This document shows, piece by piece, positions 1-7,944 of a stretch of 25,974 nucleotides of DNA. The notes under the pieces are model-generated. The model had not been told where the DNA came from. It worked only from the letters and a program-made list of their open reading frames with translations, and made no database searches. The first letter of the stretch is position 1. Each line of letters opens with the position of its first letter. This stretch comes from Anaerolineales bacterium UBA2232 (GTDB lineage Bacteria > Chloroflexota > Anaerolineae > UBA2200), in contig DDYO01000104.1 in assembly GCA_002348045.1 (NCBI GenBank), forward strand, positions 14,736 to 40,709, written 5' to 3'. A program made the position numbers and the translations under genes.

Positions 1-1596
1 CAGCGCGATCTGTTGAAGCCCACCCGCGACCCGCACCAGCCAGGGTGCGCAGGCTGCCAGAGCCGCACCGACAAGCAAACCCAAGCGCAGCACCAACTCC
101 CTATTGAGCCTCCTCCCTTGGCTACAATACGCAGACCAAGCCCGCACACACACGTAGGCCGCCACAAAGCACGCCGCAAAAACGCTCACCCGTGCATGGA
201 TCAAGAACAAGCCAGCCTGTAGAATCGAGGCAAGGGCTAGCAACCGCAACTGACGCTGCGGGGATTCGATCCAATCCATACTCGTCACCAAAGCAGCCGG
301 CAACACCACCATCCCTGTCAGCTGGGTGTAGCGGCCCCAGGCGGAGTAATAGGCAGGCATGTACGATACCAGGCCCGTGAGGAATGCCGCGACGGCGCCC
401 GCCCAAGAGTGATGGGTCAATCGTTCCGTCATGAGGTACACGCTCAGAACACAAAGAGCGCTCAGCACCTGCCCCAAGATGAGCATCGCATCGGGTATAG
501 CCAGATTGGACAACCAGTGAAAGACGGCCAAGTTGGCGTGAAAGCCAAAGTGGTATATGAAGCCCTCCACCGGCACGAAAGGCTCATACGAGCTAGGCAC
601 CCGCCCCCCCAGAGTGATCAGCTGCGCGATCAACGCATGCTGCGTCGAATCCACCCAGGCCGGCAGCGACAAGCTCCGAATCTGTACAAAGCGCAGAACC
701 AGCGTACAAATCAAGATACCCAGGACAGCGCGGCTGGGTCTGTCCATGGACGGGATTCGCCACTTGGGCGAATGCAGACTCCACTCACGGCAAGCACCAA
801 TGGCCCACCATGAGCAAAATAAGAACACCACGGTCAAGATAGCGCCGCGGCTCCAACGTAACCCTGCCGACGTGCTCCACAAGAGGGCAATGGGCAACAT
901 CGAGAGACTGGTGCTCACCGACAGGGCGACTTGCGAAGGCACGCTGGCGGCCGGCACAATCCGCAAACCACGACACACAGCGTAGCCTGGCAGAAGAAGC
1001 GCTCCTGCCAGCGGAAAGATCAGCCACCAGGACCTGCCCACTGCAGCGCTCCCCTGCCGGAGCGCCACTAACGGATCATAGCGGCAAAGGGTAACGAGGC
1101 GCAGACTGCCTCCAGCCTCCTCATCACCAAGCAGAAGACTGCCCTCCCTAACATCGTCGGTACTACTGCACCACAATCCAACCCTGATCCCTGGTGATCC
1201 CTCACAGATCAGCCTGTACCGCTGCCCAGCAGAGTCGGCCAGTGGTTCAAACGTCATATGAATGGGAGTGTTGGCTTCGATCTGGTCGGCAGCAGTCTCC
1301 CACCTGACTGTGTCTACCGACAGGTCACTTTCAGCCACCAACCGTAGGGTTAGAGTGCCCTCACCAGGCCCTGGATACACTGCCGGCAGAACTTGGATCT
1401 CACACAGGTTCGGCCGCTGGCACAGAAACGTCTGAACTGTCCGCATCTGGCCCACTGGCGGCGTCGCCCAATCAAGGCGCTTTTGAGCCAGGTCGATGTC
1501 CAAGGTATACGACGTGACGACCATATGCATGATCAGCAGCGCCAACAGCCCGGCGGTCAACGCCAGAGCTAACCGGAGACCTCGCCGGAATCCCAT
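1..1596 (-). CDS. Multi-pass membrane protein, possible GT-C-type glycosyltransferase (3' end off the window)
   Basis: Reading the minus strand from the ATG at 1596 gives 532 codons with no stop before the left edge, so the gene is C-terminally incomplete here. Residues 7-26 form a membrane anchor. They are followed by a predicted extracytoplasmic segment to about residue 185 with several cysteines, and then by many hydrophobic helices from about 190 onward. An acidic residue after a helix (D316 in WVDSTQH), then a YHFGFH motif at 348-353 and YYSAWGRYTQ around 416-425, resemble polytopic lipid-linked-sugar glycosyltransferases (GT-C fold, DUF6541-like proteins). That family placement is an inference. 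A GGGAG-like Shine-Dalgarno lies about 10 bases upstream. Only 22 bp separate it from the DUF4129 gene, so it is probably the last visible member of the moxR operon. An unrelated polytopic protein cannot be excluded. Confidence 0.75.
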   Translation of the reverse strand, partial: MGFRRGLRLALALTAGLLALLIMHMVVTSYTLDIDLAQKRLDWATPPVGQMRTVQTFLCQRPNLCEIQVLPAVYPGPGEGTLTLRLVAESDLSVDTVRWETAADQIEANTPIHMTFEPLADSAGQRYRLICEGSPGIRVGLWCSSTDDVREGSLLLGDEEAGGSLRLVTLCRYDPLVALRQGSAAVGRSWWLIFPLAGALLLPGYAVCRGLRIVPAASVPSQVALSVSTSLSMLPIALLWSTSAGLRWSRGAILTVVFLFCSWWAIGACREWSLHSPKWRIPSMDRPSRAVLGILICTLVLRFVQIRSLSLPAWVDSTQHALIAQLITLGGRVPSSYEPFVPVEGFIYHFGFHANLAVFHWLSNLAIPDAMLILGQVLSALCVLSVYLMTERLTHHSWAGAVAAFLTGLVSYMPAYYSAWGRYTQLTGMVVLPAALVTSMDWIESPQRQLRLLALASILQAGLFLIHARVSVFAACFVAAYVCVRAWSAYCSQGRRLNRELVLRLGLLVGAALAACAPWLVRVAGGLQQIAL

Positions 1597-1618
1597 GAAT
1601 GGCGACTCCCTGGTGGCC

Positions 1619-3055
1619 CTAGGGGGCATTCTGCGCCTGGCGATCGCGGATCGTCAGCCATGCGGCCCGCACCAGCTCCACCTCGCGTCCTGCCGCAGGG
1701 TGCATCCCATAGTGAGCGCGTACATAGGCCTCGGTGATCGCCAGGATCTCGTCCTCACACCCAGGAAACGCTCGCCGCAGCGTGACCACAAACTCATACG
1801 CGGTCTCCGCCTCATTCCGCTGGAAGCCACGAGCCGCCGCAAGCCTCACAAGGCTGGCATAGATCTGCCGGATGGTCCGAATAGCATAACGCTCGCCACT
1901 GAAGCTGGTCAACCACTCGCCCAAGGCTCCCAACAGCTCGCGCAAACGACCTCTCGATGAGCCCTCATCCGCGACCAGCGGCCCAGCCAAGACAGTCTCG
2001 TGGCTACCTTCGCGACCCACCCGAAGTTCCCTTTCCCGACGATGGATAGATAGTGCGATGGCCGCCAGGGTGACTAGCAGGGCAGCTCCCAGGGCTCCCC
2101 ACTTGAGCCACTCCAAGACCCACGGAGGAGAGGCGGGTCTCAACTCCCGAAAAGCCGCCATGAACTCCTCGAACGGGCTGCTCGGTAGGCTGATCTCGCT
2201 ATCACTCATGCCCAGTGCCGAGGCAAACAGCCACACCAGAAAGCCAAGCATGAGGCTCAACAGCGCCTCAATAACCTGCAAGAGAGGATCGAGTAAGGGT
2301 CTCATGATGCCCCAGAGTGGCTTGAGGTAGCCAAACACGCCGGCAATGTTGCTTGGTGTGACCAAACGAATGCCCAGAAGGCTCGTTGCGATGACCAAAC
2401 AAACGACGCTGACCAGGATGGCCAGCCAGGAGAGTCCGAAAGGACTGCGGATGCTGAGGCTGCTCTCGTTTACATCTTCCAAGCGCGCCAGGGCCAGCAC
2501 AACAAGCCCGATTGCGAAATACGAAACAAGAAATGGCGTCGGATCAAGGGGAGCCCCGAACACAGACACCAGTAGTAACCACAAGAACGCGACGACGCCA
2601 ATCCGAAATGATAGGGCAGCGCCATCCATATCTAGATCGCTTTGTCCCAGTTGAATGCCCCGCCACCATAGGTAGCAAACGGCCAGCAAGGTCAATAGCG
2701 AAAGCGGCACGCGCTCCATGATTCCACCAAGGTCACTGGCCAGTTGCCGTAACCACAGGAGCTCCCCCGCCTGAACGGCGGGATAGCTAAAGAACCTAAC
2801 CAAGGTCAGGCTTGTGACCACCAATAGCAACACCGAAATGGTCCGCTGTGCAGTCAGGGACACGCGCCGGTGATCCATCCAGCGGGTCAGGTAGTGGGAT
2901 AGCAGAAGAGTGCCCATCACAGCCCCCAGGGACAGGCGCGCACCCTGCCCCGCACTTCCCCACACAAGGGCCAACCAAGGGTAGAGCCAGCAGCTCTCCA
3001 TAGCCCCCACACCCAAATACATGGCTTCCCGACGCCAACGCCTTTCACCGTACAC
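1619..3055 (-). CDS. Polytopic membrane protein with C-terminal DUF4129 domain
   Basis: This 478-residue protein has about nine hydrophobic segments in its first 350 residues. A soluble C-terminal region at about 385-470 reads IRQIYASLVRLAAARGF, then a Y-E-F segment, then a region ending near VRAAWLTIRDR. That is the pattern of DUF4129, usually found in or beside transglutaminase-like membrane proteins of MoxR clusters. No transglutaminase Cys-His-Asp core is seen, so this is the DUF4129-only form. It starts 5 bp after the DUF58 stop. MoxR/DUF58/DUF4129 sets are thought to assemble or mature cell-envelope complexes, but the substrate here is unknown. Confidence 0.8.
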   Translation of the reverse strand: MYGERRWRREAMYLGVGAMESCWLYPWLALVWGSAGQGARLSLGAVMGTLLLSHYLTRWMDHRRVSLTAQRTISVLLLVVTSLTLVRFFSYPAVQAGELLWLRQLASDLGGIMERVPLSLLTLLAVCYLWWRGIQLGQSDLDMDGAALSFRIGVVAFLWLLLVSVFGAPLDPTPFLVSYFAIGLVVLALARLEDVNESSLSIRSPFGLSWLAILVSVVCLVIATSLLGIRLVTPSNIAGVFGYLKPLWGIMRPLLDPLLQVIEALLSLMLGFLVWLFASALGMSDSEISLPSSPFEEFMAAFRELRPASPPWVLEWLKWGALGAALLVTLAAIALSIHRRERELRVGREGSHETVLAGPLVADEGSSRGRLRELLGALGEWLTSFSGERYAIRTIRQIYASLVRLAAARGFQRNEAETAYEFVVTLRRAFPGCEDEILAITEAYVRAHYGMHPAAGREVELVRAAWLTIRDRQAQNAP

Positions 3056-3060
3056 AGTGG

Positions 3061-4281
3061 TCAGAGCTCTCCCCCAGTTGTCAACACAAAGTGGCTACCC
3101 TGATCCAGGACCTGATGCACCACCAGGCCCGGTACAAACCAGGGTTGTGGCCTGGCGTCCAATGACAGCAAAATCACGCGACGCCCAGCATCCAGCAGCC
3201 GATGGACCGCGACCAAAAGCTCCCCATCCACAATGGCCGTAACGATCGCCAAGGTAGCCCCCCACGGCAGGCGCGCGCTCTCTCTGTTCAGCAAGTCCTC
3301 AATCGACACCGTAGTAAGTGTCGCCACGGCAGCTAGAGCCTCCAGCACACGAGTCAGTTGGCCTGGGCTACGGCCCGGCAGAATCCTGAGGGGCTGATCC
3401 GACTGAGGCCAGCAGCCGTTGACCACAACACCGACCTGCCACCGCTCCTCGGTAACGTGCGCCGCTAGAGATGCAGCTAGACTGATCGCTTGCTCAAGCC
3501 TCTCAGGAATAGTACCTTGAAGCGGCCTGGGCAAGGTAGCCATGTTGAGAAAGACCACTACTTGGTGAGTTGTGGCAGGCTCCTGTACTTTGACCTGCAA
3601 CTCCTGGCGTCGGGCAGACACCTTCCAATGGATGCTCTTCTGTGAATCAGTGGAGAGATAAGGGCGCACTCCGCGGGTGCGAATAGGATCTTCGATAGCG
3701 CTGTAGGGAGCCCTTGTTTCGCCCATCGGATCTCTGGGGGGAAGCTGGAGGCCCAAAAGGGGTTTCACTTCCGGGTAGATGATCAGCCAGTCGGGTTGCT
3801 CCAAATCAGTTTCGGTGAGAAACAGACCGAACATATCGCCGGAGCGAAAGTGCACTGGACCGATGGGATAAAAGCCCCGGTGGTCACAACGGATCTCGTG
3901 GCGCCACTGCACGCGTTCAAACCACCGTAGAGAAAGTAGCGTGCGCAGAAAGGCAACGTCAGCCTTGGTGGATAACTGAAGCTCCTGATCAAGCACTGTT
4001 AGCGCCAGAGGATACTCATCATCGATCCTCAGCCAAGGCACCGGCAACCATTTGGCGTTGGTGACCTCCAGTGTGATAGTGATGATCTCGCCGAGAAACG
4101 CCCGGTGTTCGCTCATCATGCGACGGTACCCGATATTACAGAGCGCATATCGATTCCACAGCCAGCCGCTGCCAACCGAGCTCAGCAAGAGAACAGCCAA
4201 GGTGACCAGGCCGCTTTGCCGGAGCACCAGGCCGATCACGGTGGCAAACAGAGCCAGCGCGATCCAGCTCTCGCTCAGCAT
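3061..4281 (-). CDS. DUF58 family protein (MoxR-associated, VWA-like)
   Basis: The protein has 406 residues. Two hydrophobic helices fill about residues 5-45. A beta-rich region follows, and then the family hallmark near residues 215-240: a GVRPYLSTDSQKSIHWKVSA stretch with the conserved His-Trp-Lys and Ser-Ala-Arg. The C-terminal part resembles a degenerate von Willebrand factor A fold (VVVFLNM, then LAIVTAIVDG). The ATG shares one base with the moxR stop (TGATG), which indicates translational coupling. DUF58 proteins are known partners of MoxR AAA+ ATPases. The client of this pair is not visible in the sequence. Confidence 0.88.
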   Translation of the reverse strand: MLSESWIALALFATVIGLVLRQSGLVTLAVLLLSSVGSGWLWNRYALCNIGYRRMMSEHRAFLGEIITITLEVTNAKWLPVPWLRIDDEYPLALTVLDQELQLSTKADVAFLRTLLSLRWFERVQWRHEIRCDHRGFYPIGPVHFRSGDMFGLFLTETDLEQPDWLIIYPEVKPLLGLQLPPRDPMGETRAPYSAIEDPIRTRGVRPYLSTDSQKSIHWKVSARRQELQVKVQEPATTHQVVVFLNMATLPRPLQGTIPERLEQAISLAASLAAHVTEERWQVGVVVNGCWPQSDQPLRILPGRSPGQLTRVLEALAAVATLTTVSIEDLLNRESARLPWGATLAIVTAIVDGELLVAVHRLLDAGRRVILLSLDARPQPWFVPGLVVHQVLDQGSHFVLTTGGEL

Positions 4282-5225
4282 CAGTGCTCCACAGGGACCG
4301 GCACGGAATCCACGATCTCCGTAATGACCTCTTCCGGCGTACGCCCGCGGAGTCTGGTCTGGGGCCGGATGATGATACGATGAGTGAGCACTGGCGCAGC
4401 CAGGTACTTGACGTCGTCGGGTATAACATAATCCCGTCCACGAATAGCTGCCAAAGCCTGCGAGGCCCTGTACAGCGCCAAGGTGCCCCTGGGGCTGACG
4501 CCCAGTTCAACAGCTGGGTGCTCCCGTGTCTTCCTGGCAGTCCGTACCATATATTCCCGTACCGAGTCCTCTACTCTCACAAGGCGGACCTGACTTTGTA
4601 GCTCCACCAGTTTCTCTGCCCCCACCACAGGTGCTAGAACACGCAGGGGGTCATCATGGTCGTAACGCAGTAGGATATCGTTCTCCTCACTCTCCGTAGG
4701 GTAACCCAGCTGAATCCGCATCAGGAAGCGATCGACCTGCGCCTCAGGAAGGGGAAAGGTCCCCTCCAATTCGATGGGATTCTGGGTGGCGAGCACCATA
4801 AACGGACGAGGGACAGACCTGGTCTCGATGTCAACCGTGACCTGGCGCTCCTGCATGGCCTCCAACAAGGCTGACTGCGTACGGGGAGTAGCACGGTTGA
4901 TCTCATCGGCCAAAACGATCTGCGCCAGGATCGGCCCAGGCCTGAATTCGAACTCTTGAGCTTTCTGGTTAAAGAAATAGATGCCGGTGACGTCGGAGGG
5001 CAGCAGGTCCGGCGTGAACTGAATGCGCCGAAACGAACAGCCCAGGGAGCTGGCCAGCGACTTGGCCAATGTCGTCTTACCAGTGCCCGGCACGTCCTCA
5101 ATGAGAATGTGCCCCTCACACAACAAGGCAACGATGGCCAGTTCGATGACCTCTCCCTTGCCCACAATGACATGCTCCACGTTACGCACGACAGTCTCAA
5201 CGACGTCCTTTACCTCGCTGCTCAA
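4281..5225 (-). CDS. MoxR family AAA+ ATPase
   Basis: With the TTG start at 5225 the protein has 314 residues, normal for MoxR. Walker A is DVPGTGKTT at about 44-52 and Walker B is VLADEINRA at about 105-113. These are followed by sensor-type [18 protein letters not shown] and DRFLMRI motifs. The frame stays open upstream to an ATG at 5330, but those 35 extra residues (Arg/Cys-rich) do not look like MoxR. A GGAGGG Shine-Dalgarno sits 5 bases before the TTG. MoxR ATPases act as chaperone-like motors on VWA-domain partners, here most likely the DUF58 protein encoded immediately downstream. Confidence 0.92.
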   Translation of the reverse strand: MSSEVKDVVETVVRNVEHVIVGKGEVIELAIVALLCEGHILIEDVPGTGKTTLAKSLASSLGCSFRRIQFTPDLLPSDVTGIYFFNQKAQEFEFRPGPILAQIVLADEINRATPRTQSALLEAMQERQVTVDIETRSVPRPFMVLATQNPIELEGTFPLPEAQVDRFLMRIQLGYPTESEENDILLRYDHDDPLRVLAPVVGAEKLVELQSQVRLVRVEDSVREYMVRTARKTREHPAVELGVSPRGTLALYRASQALAAIRGRDYVIPDDVKYLAAPVLTHRIIIRPQTRLRGRTPEEVITEIVDSVPVPVEH

Positions 5226-5230
5226 TGATT

Positions 5231-5236
5231 CCCTCC
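5231..5236 (-). promoter_or_regulatory. Shine-Dalgarno site that fixes a TTG start for moxR
   Basis: GGAGGG on the minus strand lies 5 bases upstream of TTG (5223-5225). It supports that codon over the in-frame ATG at 5330. Confidence 0.65.
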
Positions 5237-5260
5237 GACAAGCCTGCCTTGAGACTAAAG

Positions 5261-5285
5261 CGACCTCGAGGCATGCTCGAGGTCG
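5261..5285 (-). repeat. Perfect 10-bp inverted repeat between ssb and moxR
   Basis: CGACCTCGAG (5261-5270) and CTCGAGGTCG (5276-5285) pair perfectly around a 5-base loop. The repeat lies in the 140-bp gap after ssb and about 36 bp before the moxR start. It is followed on the minus strand by only a short T-poor CTTTAGTCTC. It could be a weak terminator for ssb, an attenuator in the moxR leader, or a protein-binding dyad. The sequence does not decide between these. Confidence 0.6.
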
Positions 5286-5365
5286 GTGACATACACGCCG
5301 TGCCAAGAGACGGCGCACAAAAGTTGCCAACGCATAAGGCTACACTGTTGTTGGGTGTGGCGTTG

Positions 5366-5761
5366 CTAGAAAGGAATCTCCTCGTCCGAGGGTCCAGCGC
5401 CACCCGCGGTGACATCAGGCTCTCCGCGTTCACCCTTCTTGCTGAGGAACCTGACAGTGCGAGCGCGCAATTCCAGGGTGGCTCTAGCTTCATTGGACGT
5501 CTTGTCAGACCAAGCAGAAGCCTCCACGTCACCCTCCACCAGCACTAACTGCCCCTTGGTCAGGAACTGGTTGCAGGTTTCTGCCAGCTTTCGCCACGCG
5601 GTCACACGGAACCATGTCGTCTTTTCCTGTGCCTGTCCGTCGGGATTGTTCCACCTCCGTGTGGTGGCGACGCTGAAGGTAGTCACAGGAGTGCCGTCGG
5701 GTGTGAAGCGCATCTCAGGATCGCGGCCCAGATGACCAATGACAGTAGTGCTCTGGTACAT
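5366..5761 (-). CDS. ssb: Single-stranded DNA-binding protein
   Basis: This 131-residue protein starts with the OB-fold pattern TTVIGHLGRDPEMRFTPDG, followed by TTFSVATTRRW, TTWFRVTAWRKLAE and LVLVEGDVEA. It ends in the acidic tip DEEIPF that SSB uses to recruit repair and replication partners. The linker between the OB fold (about 1-107) and the tip is very short compared with E. coli SSB. An AGGGAGG Shine-Dalgarno precedes the ATG, and a near-consensus promoter lies 54-82 bp upstream. It coats single-stranded DNA in replication and repair, and it lies on the same strand as the herA-nurA operon. Confidence 0.96.
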   Translation of the reverse strand: MYQSTTVIGHLGRDPEMRFTPDGTPVTTFSVATTRRWNNPDGQAQEKTTWFRVTAWRKLAETCNQFLTKGQLVLVEGDVEASAWSDKTSNEARATLELRARTVRFLSKKGERGEPDVTAGGAGPSDEEIPF

Positions 5762-5814
5762 GCAATAGCCTCCCTCTGCTGGATGCCTGCTCGCGCGACT
5801 TGCACGAGTAGCTC

Positions 5815-5843
5815 ATTCTATTAAACAGCTCATGCTTTGTCAA
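5815..5843 (-). promoter_or_regulatory. Sigma-70-type promoter for ssb
   Basis: The minus strand carries TTGACA (5838-5843), a 17-bp spacer and TAGAAT (5815-5820), upstream of the ssb ATG at 5761. The -35 is perfect and the -10 matches 5 of 6 positions. Confidence 0.75.
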
Positions 5844-5942
5844 AAGGGCCCTTGTCGCTCCTCTGCCGAACGCCAGAGCTGCTCATCCACAACCAGAGGA
5901 CCCTCCCGGCATACCCGGCCCGCCCAATACCATACTTCTATC

Positions 5943-5995
5943 GTGTTATGTCGCCTCGCTATCCACCACATTCTCCCGAGCAATAGTGTTATGTC
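5943..5995. repeat. 10-bp direct repeat in the ssb/amidohydrolase gap
   Basis: GTGTTATGTC occurs at 5943-5952 and again at 5986-5995 within the 278-bp gap between the amidohydrolase stop and ssb. The copies are 43 bp apart. It could be a pair of binding sites or chance. No gene is supported in this gap. Confidence 0.3.
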
Positions 5996-6039
5996 TATCC
6001 CCTTACCCGGCTGGGGGATTTGTCTCTCACAGTAGTGAG

Positions 6040-7425
6040 TCAACAAATGGGCCATCGCGGCGCATTGGTCAGATTGGATCGTTGGTACAGGTCCTTGACC
6101 CGCCGTTGGGCCTCCGACAGGATACGCTCCTGATCAAGCGTGAGAACGCGACCCTCTCTCACGACCTCCTGGCCGGCAATGACTACCAAAGATACATCGG
6201 CGCCAGTTGCACTAAAGACGAGGGTGGACACAGGATTGCCACTGGGCGTCAAGTGCGGCTTGTCAAAGTCAAAGGCCACAAAGTCGGCCTGCTTGCCTAC
6301 CTCGAGAGAGCCGATCCGATCGCCCCAACCTATCGCCCGGGCCCCGCCAATGGTCGCCATTTCCAGAACCGTCTCCGCTGGCATGACCAGGGGATCCAGC
6401 GTCCGCGCCTTGTGCAGATAAGAGGCCCACCGCATGTCGTGAACAAGATCATACGTGTTATTGCTGGGGCCTCCGTCAGTACCCAGCGAGACACTGACGC
6501 CGGCCTTGAGCATTTCCGGAATCGGCGCGACGCCCGACGCTAACTTGGCATTGGAGAGAGGGTTGTGTGACACATGAGTTCCCTGACTGGCCAACGCAGC
6601 AATATCCTGCTCGTTCATCCAGACCGCATGAGCCAGGAGGACATTCGGCCCGGCGAGGCCCACGTCTTTGGCAAACTCTGTCGGAGACATGCCATACTTT
6701 TCTTTGATGTACGTCCGGTCCGCCTGAACCTCGGCCAGGTGAACGGTAATGTGCATATCGTTGGCTCGAGCCAGTGCGCTGATCTCGCGGTACAAAGACG
6801 GCGTCACCCCGCCCGGTGTTCGAGGGCCAAACCAGACCGCCAGGCGACCATCCCCTGCTCCGTGCCAGTGGGAAAACATCTGTAGGGTATTGGACACGCT
6901 GGTGTCGCGGTCTTCCACCAGGCCCGGATGCATCCAGCCATCCTTGGTCGCATAAGTGCCGACGTCCATCACGATCTTGGCCAAAGCAGCGCGGATGCCA
7001 GATCGGATGACCACCTCCGCGATGCCATCAAACCCATAGCGCTCCGCCAGCATGGATTCCACAAAGGCTGTCGTACCCGAACGCAGCATCTCCAGGACGC
7101 AGAGCTCGGCGCTGGCACGGCCGTCTTCGGCAGTATAGTTCCCCTGCAACACCCAAACGCGGCGGCCCAGCCAATCAATGAGCTCCATGTCATCTGCGCA
7201 TCCACGGATCATCGCTTGCGCCAGGTGGACATGGGTGTTCACAAAGCCTGGGGTCACCACCTTCCCGCCAAGATTCTTCCGAGAAGCCTCTGGGAACATC
7301 TCACGAAGCGTCTGTGTCTTATCCACAGCTATCAGCCGCCCGTCTTTAACAGCGAGCGCCCCATCTTGAATGATCTTGCGGTGAGGATCAACAGTGATGA
7401 GAGTACCATGCTCGTAGACGTCCAT
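6040..7425 (-). CDS. TRZ/ATZ-type amidohydrolase, probable 5'-methylthioadenosine/S-adenosylhomocysteine deaminase
   Basis: This 461-residue enzyme belongs to the metal-dependent amidohydrolase superfamily. The metal site is visible: HVH at 65-67, H229 in ITVHLAEV with E232, H266 in LLAHAVWM and D317 in SLGTDGGPSNN. SHNPLSNAKLASG at 286-298 and the closing GSLEVGKQADFV fit the MtaD/SsnA/AtzB branch. MtaD deaminates methylthioadenosine and S-adenosylhomocysteine, but related members act on guanine, hydroxyatrazine or other aminopurines, so the substrate is an inference. The start is the ATG at 7425, which has AGGGAGGG upstream. An in-frame ATG 25 codons earlier adds residues outside the fold. 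It is the last gene of the long minus-strand run, 84 bp after the zincin gene. Confidence 0.88.
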   Translation of the reverse strand: MDVYEHGTLITVDPHRKIIQDGALAVKDGRLIAVDKTQTLREMFPEASRKNLGGKVVTPGFVNTHVHLAQAMIRGCADDMELIDWLGRRVWVLQGNYTAEDGRASAELCVLEMLRSGTTAFVESMLAERYGFDGIAEVVIRSGIRAALAKIVMDVGTYATKDGWMHPGLVEDRDTSVSNTLQMFSHWHGAGDGRLAVWFGPRTPGGVTPSLYREISALARANDMHITVHLAEVQADRTYIKEKYGMSPTEFAKDVGLAGPNVLLAHAVWMNEQDIAALASQGTHVSHNPLSNAKLASGVAPIPEMLKAGVSVSLGTDGGPSNNTYDLVHDMRWASYLHKARTLDPLVMPAETVLEMATIGGARAIGWGDRIGSLEVGKQADFVAFDFDKPHLTPSGNPVSTLVFSATGADVSLVVIAGQEVVREGRVLTLDQERILSEAQRRVKDLYQRSNLTNAPRWPIC

Positions 7426-7509
7426 GGCCCCACCCTCCCTCTGTCCCACGCCCGACCCAATTGGGCGAGGACCAGCATATTCCGTCGAGAAGCCGCCCAC
7501 CCGCTGCAG

Positions 7510-7944
7510 TTAGTACCCGAGATGCTGGATCCGTGCCTCACTGATCCCAAAGTGGTGAGCAATCTCATGAACGACGGTTCGTCTCACCTGCTCGCGCAAA
7601 GCGTCGACTGTGCGGCATGCCATCAGCAGGGGGCCCCGGTACAGCGTTATGCGATCGGGCGGCACCAGGCCATACCGAGTGCCTCTCCGAGTCAAGGGTA
7701 TACCCTCGTACAGACCATACAGGCTTGTCTGTGACCCCACCTTCGCCCGTCGCAACTCATCGCCGCTTGGCCATTCCGCCACTATCACAGCGACGTTGTC
7801 CATATGCGCAAGGATCTCCTTCGGAAGAGTAGAAAGCGCCTCTTCGACCAGGATGCCAAACTCGGCTGGGCTCAGATTGTGGGGAAGGCTTTGAGGCACC
7901 TCACCACCAACGATAGTCTTTCGCCAACGCAGCGCGAAAGTCAT
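7510..7944 (-). CDS. Minimal zincin-like metallopeptidase family protein (pfam06262 type)
   Basis: The protein has up to 144 residues. The zinc motif HEIAHHFGI is at 126-134, close to the C-terminus, followed by SEARIQHLGY. This is the layout of the small bacterial 'metallopeptidase family' proteins, whose third ligand is usually Asp just after GIS. Here that position is Glu. The N-terminal FGILVEEALSTLPKEI also matches the family. The ATG at 7944 would overlap the upstream glycosidase gene by 44 bases. An in-frame GTG at 7899 just after that gene's stop is an alternative that removes 15 unconserved residues. No signal peptide is seen. Its substrate is unknown. Confidence 0.85.
   Translation of the reverse strand: MTFALRWRKTIVGGEVPQSLPHNLSPAEFGILVEEALSTLPKEILAHMDNVAVIVAEWPSGDELRRAKVGSQTSLYGLYEGIPLTRRGTRYGLVPPDRITLYRGPLLMACRTVDALREQVRRTVVHEIAHHFGISEARIQHLGY

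Noticed and set aside
6001..6021. ATCCCC...GGGGAT hairpin after the amidohydrolase as its terminator
   Set aside because: The stem is only 6 bp with an 11-base loop, and the T-rich side faces the plus strand, opposite to the gene.
5840..6055. 71-codon minus frame in the ssb/amidohydrolase gap
   Set aside because: It spans the ssb -35 region and the amidohydrolase stop, has no Shine-Dalgarno site and no recognisable motif.
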